Assembly (NCBI GenBank): GCA_029747015.1
Contig: JAKOGI010000570.1
Span: 62,001-126,000 of the forward strand
Direction of reading: 5' to 3'
From: Carnegiea gigantea
Lineage: Eukaryota; Streptophyta; Magnoliopsida; Caryophyllales; Cactaceae
DNA: 64,000 bases
Under the pieces are notes generated by a model. It did not search any database and was not told the DNA's origin. It saw only the letters and a list, made by a program, of their open reading frames with translations. A program made the position numbers and the translations under genes. Numbering within the stretch: the first letter of the stretch is position 1; each line of letters starts with the position of its first letter. Positions 1-13,700 of this stretch are shown here, piece by piece.

Positions 1-322
1 TCGTATCATATTAAGTGATATGCGAAGATATCATTCGGCAATCTTTTCATTTAAATTTTGTCTTTTTTACAATCATTTTGAGTATAAGCAAGTAGCTGGT
101 ACTAAAGTTATCGATCCATTCGAAATGGTGGTTATATTTTAACTTTGAAGGAAAGATCACATTTCATAAATTTCAACCAATAGCATAGAAGCTTTTTCCT
201 TCCTTTAAAAGCCACATGATGTTCTTTATCCTGAGTTGAACTCCAAACAAAACTCTTAACTTACACACTATTTCTCTCATTTCATACATAATATGGGAAT
301 TTGTAATATATGGAAATTTGTA

Positions 323-326
<4 letters not shown>

Positions 327-398
<72 letters not shown>
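327..398. repeat. Compound (AT)n-(GT)n microsatellite
   Basis: An uninterrupted AT dinucleotide run passes directly into a GT run of about twenty units. It lies in the left-hand non-coding stretch (1-1724), where I see no exon; if the TBL gene at 1725-2360 is intact, this stretch would be its next intron. The short open frames here only translate the dinucleotide repeat. Confidence 0.9.
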
Positions 399-400
<2 letters not shown>

Positions 401-1724
401 CCAATAATATTGTATTTGAAATTTATTGTTGTGAATTCATGTGGGTTTTTTTTTTTTTGGGGGGTAGTGCTCCTCGGAGGAGTGTTTTAATATTTTTGTT
501 CAAGTCAATATTGAAGTATCCAATTTTACATGCAATAATGTATATATACATAAGTCGCATTATTTGTTATTGCTTTAATCAAAATTGCCCGATGTGATGT
601 CTTATACATCACTTATTAATATTTTTGGCACAAACATAATAGATTGTAAAGAAAGAATATTAGAGAATTTCATTGCATAATAAGGATGGTGAGCCTATTA
701 TAACTTATTAGTGTAGATAAGCACATTATTTATCATGCAAGCAACCTTGAAAAACAATGAGATATAACACTATGTACAACATTGTACTTGCTTAAGAAAA
801 ATTGCAAAGTAGATTGTGTCAATTGTGTAGTTATGTGCAGCATGGGCTTAGATTTCTTTTTTTTTAATAAGCAAAAAATAGGAGAGTATTAGTACAAGGG
901 CTTAGAACATTTTCCTTCATTATTTTGTACTATTTGCTTGCAAAAACATTACTGCTGTTTAATATATATATTATTTAAAAAGAGAATGTATATAGTACAC
1001 AGTATCTAATAATTTTTTATAGTTAACGTTTTTAAAGAAGCTGCGCACAGCATGGGATTGAAGTCAGTTAATAGTAATAAGGAAAACAATACCAAAAAAC
1101 AACTCCATTGGTTACACTAACATCTTATCAATTTAGAATATGGCTTTTTTAAAAAAAAAAAAATCATGAAACACAAAATTCAAAGAGTCAGCATTCAGTT
1201 TTCACTTTCTCACAATTTAAAAACGAATTTTGGGTAATTTTTTAACCTGTCTCTCAGTAAATTCAAACAAACTATCTTTTCTGAATATTCACTATTTTTT
1301 TTTTCTATATGAGCAGTGGGTAGTCCTTTTTTTGGGGGGGTGGTTTTTACTTTACTAAAATTAAGCTATTATTAGCCAATAAGAGAATAGAGTTCTCATA
1401 TTACAAATTTTTTTAATAATCAATGTTTAAACCTGCTTTACCAGTTGATAAAACAAAGAGGTTTTAAATCGAGACCTTATCAAAAATAAACGTCAGATCA
1501 CTTAAATCAACCTGTATTAGTTTTAAAACTAGTTTCGAACCCAGACCTTACTAGAAACAAGATGATAGAGATATGAATTAAATTTGGATTTAAAATTTAG
1601 GAGTCAGATTAAAAGCTCCCATACCTTTTTGTGATTCCTAAAATTTTCCAATTTTGAGGCATAAATGAGCTGGAGAAAGGCAAGCGTTAATGCTTCAATT
1701 AATAAACAAGTAATGGGCACGCAC

Positions 1725-2360
1725 TTGGGAAGGTCGCAGGCGTGAGGTTGCCACCGCCAAAGCTGGTAATCCCTATCAGGGCGTCCGTGTTCTTGGCACG
1801 TTAACTGCGGCTGAATATACGGACACTCTCTCTCCTCGTACATCGGTTTTCTCTCCTCATCCCTCACCCATTTTCCGGCGAATATGTCGCATCCTTCCGC
1901 CGCCCTCCCCACCGCAAACGCCGCCACTTTCTCTCTCCTCTTCTCCTCCGAATTCGACGCCTTCTCATCCTTTACATGATTCGTCGCTTCTTCATCAAGT
2001 ACTGATCGGATTCAAACCAATTTCAACTCAAAGTTCTTCTAAACAGAAATCTCATTCCATATATAGAAATTATAAACTTAATTCTAACTAAGTGAAATTT
2101 CGATTTCAAATCGCCGGAAACAAGATTTCTTCCAAAATTAAAGCCAGTCTAGAGAGAGAGAGAGAGAGAGCGAGAGAGGGCTGACCTGATTCGGAGAGAG
2201 GTTGGAGGATGGGAGGGGAAAGAAGGAGGGATTGAAGATGGTGAGAGTAATGATCACAGAAAGTGCAGGAGAAATCCTGGCCGTACAAAATGGCGATGAA
2301 GATGATGAAGCCGATGAGGATGAAGATCAGATGAGAGAGACGACGAGCTTTTGTCACCAT
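1725..2360 (-). CDS. Trichome birefringence-like (TBL) xylan O-acetyltransferase, 5' exons only
   Basis: Exon 1 is 2360-2186 and exon 2 is 2001-1725, both on the minus strand; the donor CAG/GTCAGC and acceptor TCAG join in phase 1 and give about 150 residues. Residues about 8-27 form one hydrophobic signal anchor after a basic start ([10 protein letters not shown]), as expected for a Golgi type II protein. An acidic, lysine-rich stem follows, then the TBL/PMR5 N-terminal domain: [10 protein letters not shown], the [15 protein letters not shown] block and [12 protein letters not shown]. This wording is closest, from memory, to Arabidopsis TBL32-TBL34, which acetylate xylan. Exon 2 ends at an AA/GTGCGT donor. 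The catalytic GDS and DxxH blocks must lie in later exons to the left of the window; none is seen in 1-1724, so either the next intron exceeds 1.7 kb or the gene is truncated. Confidence 0.88.
2149..2178. repeat. (GA)n microsatellite in TBL intron 1
   Basis: A run of GA units interrupted by one C, a few bases inside the intron from the exon 1 donor at 2186. On the gene strand it reads as a CT tract. Confidence 0.8.
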
Positions 2361-4706
2361 CTGATCTCCACCGTTGATGATGACGACGATGATGGCTGAG
2401 CCGCCTTCAAATTGTCGGGTTTTCTTTTGTTTGTTTTTGGCGGGTGAGGTTAATGAAGCTTCTTTAGAGGGAGAAAGTTGGTAAATGCTGTACGAAATAT
2501 AGAAAAATATAAAAGAGTACAGACAGAAGAAGACTGGGCTGTGAAATTCGTAATGGCATTTTATTTGGTTTTTTTAAAAAAAAAAAAAAAACGAGAAGGG
2601 AAGTGTTGATTGATGCTTAAAAACTTTCTTTTATTATTGCCTCGCAAACTATTCTATATATTCGTGTGCACGTATTTTTAAATTTAATTTATATATATTT
2701 ATTGGGTGTATTTGTCACATATTATATTTTTTAATATATAATTATTTTATGTATTATATAAGAGTACATACCTTCAAATATATAATATAAGTTTTGATTA
2801 TTGCCTCCTTGAAATGCCTTTTTTGACCCCCACAAAAAGATATGACTCCTTTTTTTTAAAAAAAAAAAATCTATACTCATCTTCCAAGTTTTGACCCATT
2901 ATAAATTTAGGTTGACCCATTATACTCACCAATACGATATTTTTTTTATTTTTATTGCACATTATATCTTGCGTCCAATAATAAGTCATGGTGAAACAAA
3001 CTCACATTTGTTACTACTTGTTTTTTTTAAAAAAAAAATGATACAAGCTCATTTATTTTGGATAAATCATATTTGGCTTTCAAACGTTTTGATGTAACTT
3101 ACTTTGTATTTAGAAAAAATAATAATACGATACGTCTCCCTCTATTAAGATCTTTGCTTTGGGAAATGATGCTCCAACCGATTATGGGAAATGATACTTC
3201 CAACAGATTGTTACCCATGTGGTTGCTCACTTAACCCATAATTAGCATTGATGCATGCAATTAAGAGCTCATAGTCGTCAAATTTGGAATCTAAACCACC
3301 ACTAACTTGCTTAAGAGCATTTCTAACCAGAGTTTCAATTTTTGAAACTCAAATCTGTCATATCATCAAAAGTTCCACATTTATGGAACTTGCTTTTCAT
3401 CACTTTTTCAACCGATGGAAATCCAATTTAAATTATATGATAAAATATTTTGCATGCACCCACCTTATAACACAATTTTTTTAGCTATCTAAATAATTTT
3501 TTTTATTAATAAAAAATCAAAAAGAACAAAAAAGATAGAATGAAAGAGAATGTCAGAGCATGTTGCCCCACGTGTCGTTGAGCTGAAACTTTAAAGTTCC
3601 ACTTTATGTGAAACTTGGGCCCCACCCACTGGGACGCATGTCAATGGGTGAGAGTGCTTTAATAAAACAAAGATAAATGATTTACATTTTACGTTGTTTA
3701 CAACTGACCAAATAAACATTAACGTCTTCCTACATACAACTAACAAGATAAAGAAAACAAAGATAAATGATCCACATTTTATGATAAGAGACCAATCACT
3801 TGTTTCCAACATAAGTGTATAAATGTATTAACATCTCATGATCGAAGGTGGCCTATGCACAACTAATGCCCTTCATGTTCTCGAGATTGCTTGCTTGGCT
3901 CTTAACTACACAAAACTTCTTCCTTCAACTTGTCACACACGTTCACCACTGATTCAAACCATTTTTGAAACTAATATTACAAGGCAACCTGTCAAAAATA
4001 ATAAATTGTTTAGATTGATAAAATTTTGGAGATATACATGTTGGGGACAATTGTACAATTGTTTAGATTGATAATATTACAAGGCAACCTGTCCAAAATA
4101 ATTAATTGGACCACCGATCAAATTTTGGCAATGGCATTCATCAAATTGCCAATGCAATCAAGGCTCCTTGTCTTAATTTATCTCAAAAACTTTTGAAGTT
4201 ATGAATAAAAAGATACGCGTACCCAAGCCACATATTGACCTACATGATGAGATTCATGCGCCAATACAATGACTGAGCATTAGGCTGAACCGCCACCAGT
4301 GAGGTGTAGCCCAGAGGGGTCGAAGCCATAGCTTCCGCCTCAAAAGGCATTGCGCTTTGGAAGATCACACAGACTCCAACATGATCCTCCGATTTCTCGC
4401 TTAAATCACACTCCTTTTTGAACGGACAGTATGAGCTTACTGGGACCAAACTGATGAATTCATTGTTTGCCGGATACATTCTCGTACAAATCAATTGCGT
4501 TGGTCGAAACATTTGACACTGTTGTACCTAGGGTGAAAAAAGAAGAAAAGAACTACAGGCACCTCCTCCGTGATGACAAACCCATATAGTTAACAGTATA
4601 AATGTACATGCAACAGAAAACAAATCAAGTTCCTTGACCAATTTTCAGGATCATCTCCGGTTGGCGGGCAGCAACCCATTTGGCAAACGAAATTGGCCAC
4701 AGATGC
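2361..4706. other. Intergenic stretch between TBL and the ATG27-like gene
   Basis: No coding exon recognised. It should hold the TBL promoter (both flanking genes read leftwards) and the 3' flank of the ATG27-like gene. Short A/T runs are frequent. A duplicated 40-bp block is listed separately. Confidence 0.6.
3976..4110. repeat. Short imperfect direct repeat
   Basis: A block starting with AATATTACAAGGCAACCTGT and containing TTGTTTAGATTGATA occurs twice, at about 3976-4018 and 4055-4110, with the two modules in changed order. It looks like a local duplication; no mobile element is recognisable. Confidence 0.6.
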
Positions 4707-7700
4707 TCAGAAGTTAACCGATGAATATGAGCTTCGGTGATGGTAAGTAGGTCCTCTAAACCTTTGCACCAATGACATAAACAGACTCTGCACAAACATC
4801 AAAGTGAAGGCCGTAACCAAATGTATGATCGCCAAAGTCATAGCAAATTAAACCTTCAATTGCATAATAATCTGCGTTCAACCCATCTTATTGAAAATTT
4901 TCGGAGCAGAAAATTTGGAGCAAACGCAGAATTTACAGCCACTGAGTCCATCTCTTTTCTCTCTCATAGATTTCAGTCATTCACCAGAATTTTCAGATAA
5001 GAATTTGCAAGCAGATGCACTGAGCATGGACAATATAGGAACCCCAAAAGATTTTTCAAAACATACAGAAGATTTACTCAACTACAGCATGTTCAGAATG
5101 TTCTGGAGCTTCCAGATTCATATCAGCAATAGGAGCGAGCTCCAAGAACTCGGTCGTCATAGGAATGAGATAATACCTTTGTTCTATGCGGTATGCTAGT
5201 CCAAAAATCCAAGTTTGGGATAACCTGCAGGGCAAAAGTGCATTATAAACTATGAAGTTAAAAGGTAAGGCGTAGTAAAACTTACCAAGGACTTCCAGAG
5301 AGTTCATATTTAGAAGACATCCAATAACAAGTTACACATAACATACACCATGACTACCTTCAAAACAGTAGAAGATGAGTGTTCCAGGGATGAGTTAATG
5401 GAACTCCAGAAAGAACAAGAGACTAGCTGAAGCAGACTAACATGTCAAAAGGAAAAGTTTTTTGTTCAAATTAGTATGGGTAGTTTAGAAGGGGCTGCAT
5501 GTACCAAATAACGGCAGGGCTTGAGAATTTTACTTTCAAGAGGCCAGAGCACTACAATCACACACCCCTCTTTCCGGTGCAGGTTTTTTTTTTTTGGGGG
5601 GGGGGGTCGTTTGATCAGAAATAAATAATTACTAGGAACATAAATTTATGTACAGTGATAGACTGATAGGTAATTAAATGCCAAGCTATCTTCTCTGGAC
5701 GAATATTCAAAGGTATGTAGAAAACATTTAGAAAATGATTTTGAAGAAAACCACTGAACCTGAGTTTTACCTACAGCAACATATGGGTGGTCAGATAATG
5801 TCCAAATAACTTGCAGAGAAAAATATGTACACAAATCATATCCAAACAATATTACCAGTTTGTTTAGCTATAAAAATAGACATAGGGTAAAAGTCATCGC
5901 CGGGAAAACTAAAACATGCTTCAACAGAAAAAGAAAAATATGGAAAGTACCACAGAGAATTGGTTTGAAAGCTAACCACTCCAAGGAAAAAAGATATTAA
6001 AGAACTAAGAGACTCAAACACGAGATTCTTGGAGCAAACTTTTTCTGAAGAATCCACTGGTTTAGACATATAATAGCATAAATTCAGGCACATATGCATC
6101 TGTATGCAATACAATAGACTTCAGACATTGTGAAAGTGACCCAAGAAATGAAAGGAGAGTTTTTCTGCTCAGGCACAGCCCTCCCTTGCTCACCTTCTAA
6201 ACTCCACCTCTGGTACCATAAATGTATCCCAACTCCACACTTAGATTTCAACCATCCACACGAGGAAGAAAGGAAAGCCAAAAGTGCAGTCTGATACTAT
6301 GTATAAAGTAGCAGAAAACTTCCTTCGCAAGGGAGGGGGAGGGGGGGAGTGTCACACTCATGCAATCAAATGTGAGTCTGACTTACCATTATGGATCAGA
6401 AACATCAAATCTAAAATGAACAACAAAGGCAAAAATGGAAGAAATTGAGCTGACAACATTTCATAACAGGATTAAGCAACAAGCATAAGTAGCAGACATA
6501 CATCTAAGCCACGAATCCGAAGGAAGAAATACCGATAAACTGCACCAACTAGGAGATAGGCTCCAATGGCACATAACAATCTGAAATCAAAATAAGAAAG
6601 TCGTGTCAGATAAGCTCCACAGAAGAAAGTAGAATCATGCAAATCCTTCAACTCAAGAGTTTCTAGAGCAAATAGACAAACTTAAGGACTCACATGGTTA
6701 AAAGTATACTAAACCAACCCCATCCTTCTCCATGAACTGCTACTGTCTTGGAACAGCCTGATGGATGCCTTAGCAAAGTCACCTATCAACAACACTAACG
6801 AACTTGAAGCATCTAAAATCTGAGCTGAAGCACATCTAATGAACTCATAAAGAAACAAATTGCTAACCAGTCTCAACTGCCAATAAAAAGAACCATCTAA
6901 ATGCAATGTCATAGGACTAAAAAGCAGAATTTACATACATGCAGCCATTGCCGTTGATTATGAAGGCAAGCAAAATTCCAAATATAGATATAGCTTGTGA
7001 TGCAATCCTACAAAATCACTGCAGCGATAATTCAACAACTTTGTCTTGAGTACTTAGGGGACAATTTCATCAAGACTCCCTTGTTTGGGGACAATGAGAG
7101 AATTTGCTCTTCCTCTTTTGATGTGGCTGACTATGTGGATAGTTTGTATTTTGGTTGTATATTGTAAGATGTTACCTGTGCATCCAATGTTTTGATAGCT
7201 ATTTATAGCATATTATGTTTTCCTTATCAAAAAAAATAATTCAACAACTTCGTCATCTACTACAGGTCTTCACATGTCAAGAGTTGCACTCCAAACAATT
7301 TCGCATACACAGAACTGGAGCATATTCAGGGAGTTAAAAAAATTGACAGAATTGACAGTAAGTAGCACCTAATCCATTGAACCATTGCAATCCACGCATC
7401 AAACATGCAAAAATCTGAGGCCTCCAAACTACGAAATTGTTCCCCAGCTCCCCAGAAACGGAGAAGCATTGTTCTGCAAATGCATGAGTCAATCACTCCT
7501 TATCTATATTAGAAGCAACTCTCCACCAGAAATCAACTCTCGAAAGAAATGTCAACAGCATTTATATGCAAACAAGATTTGCCATTCCCCATAAAATTCA
7601 AGAAAGAGTCCGTTTCTAGCATTTACAGAACATCACACTAGACTCAATTGTCCCATGATATTTAAATGTTTCCCTTCTACCCCCCCCCCCCCCCAAAAAA

Positions 7701-10700
7701 AAAAAAACACACAAAAAATTCTGACAGGACCAAGCCGTGTCCAAATGGATGCCACATCTGCAAATGAGTTGGAATGTCAAAACCACCCTAACTCTTGTGC
7801 CATTCCGAAGTTTTCCCAAACATCCATTTCCCCCTGATAACCATGCATTGCAGTCACAAGGTCAGATAGTGTTCCTATAGAAGTTCTGCTCTCATTGAGA
7901 TGTCAAACTTATCTGTCTGTGGAATATCCATGGCCACTTTGTCAATTATCCTTCTAGCAAATTTTAAAATACAAAAATTCAAATTATGGAGCTATACAAC
8001 GAGAAACAATCACAAAATGAAATTCCATAAGCCTTGGAGCGTTACGAGGAAATTATGCATTAAGGTAGCAGAGTTAAGTGTGCTTACATAATCACAAGTC
8101 CCCAATTTTTCGAATGACTGTGGCTCCTGCCAATGAGGACGGCAGTTGTCAAAACTGTAGTCGGTAAAAATTGTAGATGCCCATGACAAGCTTCAGAAAA
8201 TCAGCATGTACAATCTCACCTTAACACCCTTTGAATCGCATATAACAGATACAGTAAGTGAACAGTTCCTCCCATGGCTCTTGCTTGATATAGTAACATT
8301 GACACCCTTGGTGGGGGTGTCCTTACCTGTTGTATAGCAAAAAAGCAAAATATTAGAAAGTCTAAAAATTTTATGGAACATAGCAGATTTATGGTCCTGA
8401 AGGGAGAAATTCAAGGTGCTTCTGCCTTTGACCACATATCAACATGGCCACAAGAATATGTCATGACAATGACCAACGATTCTACTTAAGCTACAGAAGC
8501 CGAAAAAGTAACTGGATCAAGAAATGATGTCTCCAATAGACCCCCACCCCACCAGCAGGAGCAGATGGACAAATGGACCAAAATAAGTCCACTTACTCAT
8601 GAGCTTGATGTCATAGTTGAAGTCACGTCCTATACTTGTGCAGACATAATAGCCTGCATCAACAACATGAATTCAATCATAAACATAGCAGCATCATAAG
8701 GAGAAGGGAAACATGTAGAAAAGGCTCTACAAAACCTCCCTGATTGACGCTGAAAATCTAAAGAACCACAAGTGCGATTTGAACATAGACTCATGAACAG
8801 ATTTTGTATTAGACCACCAAGAAGCAGAACTATGGTACAATAAGAAACCAGAAATTCTATGCAGGAGTCATTCTTCAAGAGATAAGACTCCATCACACCC
8901 AAAGACCGTCTTCTCCTACCCTCGTCTGTTAATACTTAGGCTTTTATAATGTCGTCTCATTCTTTTACGCTAACCTGTCCGCAATACGCGGTTGAGAATA
9001 CACCAGCACAACTAGAATTAGATACACAAAATGAAGGCTCTTCTTCCAAATGAGAATGCAAACTCAATCATTGATAGATCAAGATAACACACAGGCTCAA
9101 CTCCTTGGTAGCTCAACAAAGCGCTTTATTTCAGAGAATCATCTCTAGAGAAGCTCGGCATCCTCTGCAGAATCCTAATCTTTCACCCCTATCAATCGAT
9201 GGACATCAGTTCCCCCACAGAATTATCAACTGCCTTCACAGTAAGCTAGGGACGTATCCTAGAAGATTACATCAAGCATTGTCCTAATTACCAGGGTAAA
9301 ATAAGATGTGAAGAGTTCACTTTAGTTTGCACCTCTTCAGCCACTTTGCATCATCAAGCTCAAGCCCATAAAACCAAGTGGTCCAACAATATTTGTTCAT
9401 TTCCATTCAAAATTAACGCTTTGTCAGAAGATTAGTTCTGTTTTCATACGTGAAAAATAGAATATAAAAATTGTGTACATAATACAAGAAAGTGATGAAG
9501 CAGAAAGATAAAGATTGGAATCTTTGTTTGGCTCTACAACACAAACAAACTTGATTATCAACTGAAGCTGATTTCTTGCCCATTATAGGAAGAAAGGCAA
9601 GTTCAATTAGCTAAAGGATGAATCAGATTTTGACAGATTCTGAGAAACGGATTAAGAATGTAAGAAGCAAACAAAGAGAGGTTAGTAAGTAAAAAGGATG
9701 GAAAATAGAGAATACATGGAGTACAAAGAAATGCTGTGCATAGTGGATGGTGGAACAGACAAGTATGCAGTGACCATAATTGACTGACAGGCAAACAAAA
9801 AATCATGGATGAAGGGCAAACATAAAAGATATACTATTCCAAAACAAGATTTCTCTACTCAAGAAGAGCTTTTATTGACAGGTTAATAATTGGGAATAAC
9901 AAATGGCAGAGAAGGGTCTCATCTCATTGAACACCAAAGCCAAATTGGAGTTGTTCTTATGATAATCCATATGCACATGGTCAGAGAAAGCTGCTTCACA
10001 ATGTTTCTCTATGGACATTGACTACCCCTTCTGATGTACTGAAGCTAGTGGATGAGCAAATAGTTCATATCAGATACTTGACTTGCAAAGACAGACAATA
10101 TATTCCTCAGCAAGCATATGCAAGAGCTATCCAGGTTGTAAATGAACTGAGCCGGCTCAGCAAGCTCTCAGGCTTGCCTTGCTCAAAGTTCTGCTTGAGT
10201 GAAACCAAGCCTCACCAGACTTGTTGTACTTACTGACATAAGCCAAGCCCAACATTGGGCGGACTAGGCTGAGAAGTAGCTCGGTTTATTCTTTTTATGT
10301 GTTAATACCTGTGTTGAGCATATGAATTACTATTAGTGAGAAAATTCATCACTACTACTATGTTCTTTTCATTTTATTCCGCCAACTCCCTTCAGCTTCA
10401 TTATTGAATTAAATTGCAGCCTCCAGGTCACATTGTCAGATCTAGATTTTGAGTTTAGAGATTAGACTTGATATATTTCCTCATATAAACCCTCTCTCGT
10501 TCCCATGTTTATTAAAATCCATTGCCAAATCTAGAATTTAAAATTTGAAGTTTAATTTGAATTTTTTTTTGAGCAAAAAGAGAAAGAAAATCAGAACGAA
10601 GCGCACCAAGCTCCAAGCAGAGCCCAAGCTTCGCTTACGTTTCACAGAACCAAGCCTGACCCTGGTCGAGCTTGGACTTAGCCTGGCTTTATTTCTTTGC

Positions 10701-13700
10701 AAGAACGATCAGTCGATCACAATTACATTTTATACACCTTCCATATTCTGATGTTTGGGTGGCGAAGAACAGGAAAAATCTTCAGAGAAGGGTATGTAAT
10801 GATTAACAAAATTAAGAATCCTAGCAAGTGAGTAAGGACAGCCGGCAGTGTCTTTCTTATTTAGTACGTTCTAGTTTCAGGAGTCAAAAAAGGTTTTTAT
10901 AACCTTCTATGGTAGCCAGCAGCTTTTTCTATTGCCACGTGCATTTGCAACGTTTGAGAGACAGTAACCAGAGGACTAAAACAGTACATCAAGCAATGGA
11001 AAATTTTCTTGTTGCCATTTTCCCTATCCCTATTCCTATTTGGTTTCTAAGTAAACAAGTTGTGGCCATTCCATCACCTAGAGGAGGGAAAATGAAATTT
11101 AAAAGAAAAAAAGAAAAAAGAAAAGGTAGTCTCCAAAAAAATCTTACCTCCAGTGTTCTTAGCCACAAGCGCACTACAACCCATGCCACACCGTGATGGG
11201 CCCCCACAATCCTGACAAATGAAAGAAATGCTCTGATTCAGATTCAAGGGAAGTAGGGAACAAAGGAGAATGGTTGTCATACAGATGCTGATGATCTCTC
11301 CCCCTCCCCCCCCCCCCCCCCCACCCACCCATCTATTACGGTGAGCCATGAGCTAGTTGTACATAGCTAACAAGCAAATGGTCTTAGACGACCTTCAAAC
11401 ATGTTGAGTACTCTGCCAATTTATAAATTTGAGGTGATTGTGGGCCATAATCTTCAATTAAATTGAGCCTCCAAATTTTATACAGGTTTACCATTCACCC
11501 ACTACCAACATTGTTCATTAGACCAAGAAAGCAAACTGAAAGACTGAGGATGATTGAGCTCCGGGACAACAAAAGTCTATCAAGAAGTTCCAGATGAGAG
11601 GATTAATGGAACATAGTGTTGGCAATCGGGAAGAGAGAGTAGGGAGAGAGAGAGTAGGGAGAGTCAATTTGATCCTCATTTTTGTGAACCTATCAGTAAG
11701 GACGAGATTAAAAAGTCCCTAAGGAAGATGACAAATGGGAAGGTAGAGGGACCAGATCAGATACCGGTGGAAGTGTGGAAGTGTTTGCGAGAAGAGAGAT
11801 TGAAGTGGCTAGCGGAGCTTTTCAATGTTATTTTTAGGACTACTAAAATGCCAAGAGAATTGAGGTTTAGTATAGTCATCCCATTGTACAAGAACAAAGG
11901 TGATTTTCAGGATTGTAATAATTATAAGGGTATAAAGTTGCTAAGTCACACTATGAAGTTGTGGGAGAGGGTGATTGAGAAAAGATTGCGGAAGGATATT
12001 TCGATAACAGAGAACCAATTTGATTTTATGCCTGGCAGGTCGACTACAGGGGCGATTTACCTCGTTAGAAGGCTCATGGGATTGTACAGAAATAGAAAGA
12101 TAGATCTTCATATGGTGTTCATTGACCTGGAAAAAACAAATGATAGAATTCCGCGTGAGGTGTTATGGAGATGTTTGGAAAAGAAAGGAGCATCACCTGT
12201 GTATATTCGAGTTACTAAGGATATGTATGAGGGAGGTAGGAAGAGTGTTAGGACGCCAGGAGGGGTTACCAACAACTTCTACATTGGTAGGGGCCTACAT
12301 CAGGGTTCCGCTTTAAGCCCTTTTCTTTTCACTCTAGTTATGGATGAACTGACAAAAAGGATTCAAGATGAGTTACCTTGGTGTATGTTATTCCCAGATG
12401 ACATTGTTCTTATTGATGAGACCAGTGAGGGAGTTAACTGCAAGTTGGAGTAATAGAGACATACACTGGAGTCTCGAGACTTTAGAATTAGTAGAGTAAA
12501 AACTGAATACCTTCATTGTTGTTTCAGTGGAAGGGAAGATGTGAGGGGAGAAGTCACCATTGATGAGATACAGATACCAAAGGTCGAAAAGTTTAAATAT
12601 CTAGGCTCGACCATTCACCAGAAAGGGGACATTGACGAAGATGTTAACCATCGCATAAAAGTGGGCTGGTAAAAATGGAAGTATGCCTCAGGTGTGCTGT
12701 GTGATAAGAAAATACTTGTAGGTTTAAAAGGCAAAGTTTATTGTATGCTAGTTAAACCTGCTATGTTATATGGATTGGAGTGTTGGCCTATAAAAAAGAT
12801 ACAGATTCAAAAGTTAATGGTGTCAGAGATGAAGATGATTAGATGGATGTGTGATTATACAAGAATGGATAGAATTAGTAATAGAGTAATCAGAGATTTA
12901 GTGAAAGTGGCTCCCATCGAAAATAAGATGAGAGAATCAAGACTCAGATGGTTTGGTTATGTGAAAAGGAGGACTGTGGACGCTCCAGTGAGGAGATGTG
13001 AGAGTATTAACATCCCTGCAAGTTAAAAAGGGAGGGGGCGACCAAATAAGAGTTTGAATAAGATGATTAGAAAGGACTTAAAAGTTGTAGGGTTAACGGA
13101 GGACATGGCTCAAGATAGGAGATTATGGCGGGATAGGATTTAAATCTTAGATCGCAGAGAGTTAGCCTTATAGTTGTCACCGGGTCGCGGTAGAGTAGGT
13201 TTGGTTGTGGTTTTTTTTCGTATGTCATGTTTGCATGCAGGTAGTGCACGCATCTGGGAAGAGACATTGTTCATCTACATCTGTTGGTTAAGGTATAGTA
13301 CCTTTCTCTGCTATGTTATGCTTATATTTACATAGTTACTGCCACCTGATTTTTTAGTATTTCTTAATTCATCCTCTGCGGCTTATCCTTAGTTTCTCTC
13401 TATGAAATGTTTTCATAAAATTCTTCTTCTATAAAATATTGTCGCAAAATCTTATTTTGTGGGTCTCTTGGAATCAGCCTCTCTATGGGCAGGAATGCCG
13501 ACGGGGGTAAGGTTGCCTACATCTGGATCTCCCCAGACCCCGCGAAAGTAGGACTCACACTGGGAGGTGGTGGTGTTGTTGTTGTGTAGTGTTGGCAATC
13601 GGGGTGGCAAATGTAAACATTGGAAGAAATGTTGCAAAAATTATTTTTTTATGGTATACGCATGTAGAACCACACAGTTCTTTTGGGCATAAGGACAGAG

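Noticed and set aside
2202..2399. Plus-strand acidic frame over TBL exon 1
   Set aside because: It is the antisense shadow of the TBL signal anchor and CT-rich intron.
6939..7007. Possible exon of the ATG27-like gene with AG and GT borders (IASQAISIFGILLAF...)
   Set aside because: It would fit phase by chance, but the true exon carrying RHPSGC and GWGWF is at 6782-6694 and joins both neighbours in frame.
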